DNA of 7,431 nucleotides, from positions 1-7,431 of the forward strand of contig JADFUQ010000548.1 of assembly GCA_015222065.1 (NCBI GenBank), given 5' to 3'. The position numbers and the translations under genes are program-made. Source of the DNA: Bacteroidota bacterium (GTDB lineage: Bacteria; Bacteroidota; Bacteroidia; Bacteroidales; VadinHA17). Positions 6,020-7,431 of this stretch are shown here, piece by piece; the stretch's first letter is position 1; every line of letters begins with the position of its first letter. A model generated the notes under the pieces. It did no database searches. It was not told the origin of the DNA and saw only the letters and a list, made by a program, of their open reading frames with translations.

Positions 6020-7378
6020 ATGCCCAAGGTTATAAGAATTAAAAAGGGCCTGGATATAAAACTTAAAGGGAAGCCTGAGAAGATCATTATTCAGGCTGAA
6101 CCTTCAGAGTTTTATGCAGTAAAACCACCCGATTTCCCAGGTTTGTTACCATTACCAAAATTATTTGTAAAAATTGGATCTGAAGTTAAAACAGGATCTC
6201 CATTATTTTATGATAAGTTCAAACCGGATATATTATTCACTTCGCCTGTTAGCGGAAAAGTTGTGGCTGTGAATCGTGGTGAAAGGAGAAGGATACTTGA
6301 GGTGGTGATAGAGTCAGACCGGAAAAATGAAGCAATTACTTTTCAGAAAGGTGATCCTAAGACCATGAACAGGGAGGAGATTGTTAATAATCTTATAAAG
6401 AGTGGAGTGTGGCCTTTTATAAGGCAACGACCTTTTCATATTATTGCTAATCCTAATGATGATCCCAGGGCAATTTTTATTTCAGGTTTTGATTCAGTCC
6501 CACTGGCACCCGATCTGGATTTTATTCTTGACGGAGAAGAAGCTTCATTTCAAACAGGAATTGATGCATTGTCACAATTAACATCAGGGAAGATACATAT
6601 CGGCGTAAATGCTGTTTTTCCAACAGCTAATGTTTTTTCCAAAACTGAAGGTGTTGAATTACATCAGTTCAGGGGTCCACACCCGGCCGGTAATGTTGGT
6701 GTGCAGATCAATCATATTGATCCTGTAAAAAAAGGAGAAGTAGTATGGACCATTAATCCTCAGGATGTGGTTGTGATAGGAAAACTATTTGAGAAAGGTG
6801 TTTTTAACCCAACCAGGTTAATTGCACTTACAGGCTCAGAGGTTGTAAAACCGAGGTATTACAGGACTAAACTGGGAGCTTCTGTTCAACCATTGCTTAA
6901 AGATAATGTGAAGGAGGGGAATAACCGTTATATCAGCGGGAATGTTCTTACCGGCAGTAAAATAAGCAAGGAAGGTTTTATAGGTTTCTACGATTCACAG
7001 GTAACAGTAATACCTGAGGGTGATTTTTATGAGTTTTTAGGTTGGGCTTTACCGGGTTTGAAAAAATTCAGTGCCTCACGAACTTTCTTTTCATTTCTTA
7101 CTCCAAATAAAAGATATACACTGCATACAAATCTGCAGGGTGGCAGAAGGGCTTTCGTTTTAACCGGACAATATGAGAAGGTATTACCCATGGATATTTA
7201 TCCGATGCAATTGCTTAAAGCTATTCTTGTTGAGGATATTGATCTTATGGAGAACCTTGGAATATATGAAGTGGCGGAAGAGGATTTTGCTTTGTGTGAA
7301 TATGTTTGTACTTCAAAAACAGAGGTTCAATCAATATTAAGAAGCGGATTTGAACTGATGCGAAAGGAGCTTGGATAA
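6020..7378 (+). CDS. nqrA: Na+-translocating NADH:quinone oxidoreductase subunit A
   Basis: A 452-residue NqrA, the cytoplasmic peripheral subunit of the six-subunit Na+-NQR, which passes electrons from NADH to quinone and pumps sodium out across the inner membrane. NqrA carries no flavin and is implicated in quinone binding next to NqrB. The N-terminus KVIRIKKGLDIKLKGKPE (3-20) is the family start, so the ATG at 6020 is secure. A lipoyl/biotinyl-like loop SPVSGKV lies at 75-81. The signature GPHPAGNVGVQINHIDPV is at 219-236, and the C-terminal block MDIYPMQLLKAI with EEDFALCEYVC is at 391-430, ending in ILRSGFELMRKE. The length is normal. It should be the first gene of an nqrABCDEF operon, with nqrB just past the window. 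It is transcribed away from the plug gene and has a promoter candidate 30-60 bases upstream. No Shine-Dalgarno is present. Confidence 0.95.
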   Translation: MPKVIRIKKGLDIKLKGKPEKIIIQAEPSEFYAVKPPDFPGLLPLPKLFVKIGSEVKTGSPLFYDKFKPDILFTSPVSGKVVAVNRGERRRILEVVIESDRKNEAITFQKGDPKTMNREEIVNNLIKSGVWPFIRQRPFHIIANPNDDPRAIFISGFDSVPLAPDLDFILDGEEASFQTGIDALSQLTSGKIHIGVNAVFPTANVFSKTEGVELHQFRGPHPAGNVGVQINHIDPVKKGEVVWTINPQDVVVIGKLFEKGVFNPTRLIALTGSEVVKPRYYRTKLGASVQPLLKDNVKEGNNRYISGNVLTGSKISKEGFIGFYDSQVTVIPEGDFYEFLGWALPGLKKFSASRTFFSFLTPNKRYTLHTNLQGGRRAFVLTGQYEKVLPMDIYPMQLLKAILVEDIDLMENLGIYEVAEEDFALCEYVCTSKTEVQSILRSGFELMRKELG

Positions 7379-7431
7379 GAAATACTCTATATAAATTATT
7401 CTATTAACTGAACCAGGAAGCTGATAATCAA
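7379..7431 (+). other. Short spacer after nqrA, nqrB expected beyond the edge
   Basis: There is no start codon of a recognisable gene and no terminator hairpin in these 53 bases. A purine stretch AGGAAG (7415-7420) lies near the edge and could precede an nqrB start just outside the window, as in the usual nqrA-nqrB order. This is an expectation from the operon, not something visible. Confidence 0.35.

Noticed and set aside
5853..6035. A 60-codon plus-strand open frame in the plug-nqrA gap
   Set aside because: It starts inside the GCAAAG half-repeat, has noise-like composition, and overlaps the promoter candidate and the secure start of nqrA.

Overview
The window looks like an ordinary chromosomal segment of a member of the Bacteroidota, probably from the Bacteroidales/Marinilabiliales side, although the order cannot be fixed from the sequence alone. 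The reasons are a type IX secretion system (T9SS) plug protein, the long (~540-residue) form of P5C dehydrogenase, an anchored Skp/OmpH-like chaperone, AT-rich intergenic DNA, almost no Shine-Dalgarno sequences, and promoter candidates of the Bacteroidota TTTG / TAnnTTTG type. Six complete protein genes are supported. There is no RNA gene, CRISPR array, insertion sequence or phage gene.

Layout. Bases 1-1923 hold a plus-strand operon: the last codons of an unseen upstream frame (possibly ending in an ATGA overlap), an OmpH/Skp-family chaperone, and a family 2 glycosyltransferase three bases later. It runs head-on into a minus-strand FtsB/DivIC-type division gene (1920-2240), and the two stop codons share one TTAA. 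The minus strand continues with a repeat-rich gap (2241-2460), pruA (2461-4092), a 282-base AT-rich gap, and the T9SS plug gene (4375-5679). A 340-base divergent intergenic region then separates the plug gene from nqrA (6020-7378), whose partner nqrB would be expected just beyond the right edge.

How the genes relate. The left operon and the division gene concern the cell envelope. PruA finishes proline catabolism, making glutamate and NADH. NqrA belongs to the sodium-pumping NADH:quinone oxidoreductase that reoxidises NADH. The plug protein acts at the outer-membrane T9SS translocon. From memory, and unchecked, pruA, the plug gene and the nqr operon are neighbours in many Bacteroidota, so this arrangement is probably ancestral and not an acquired island.

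The most unusual material is non-coding. A 98-base array of fourteen in-register heptamers (AAAGATA / AAAGTCA) lies immediately before the plug gene and itself supplies a plausible promoter. A GCAAAG-rich imperfect palindrome in the pruA-ftsB gap has a diverged half-copy upstream of nqrA. I see no convincing new enzymatic or defence system here.
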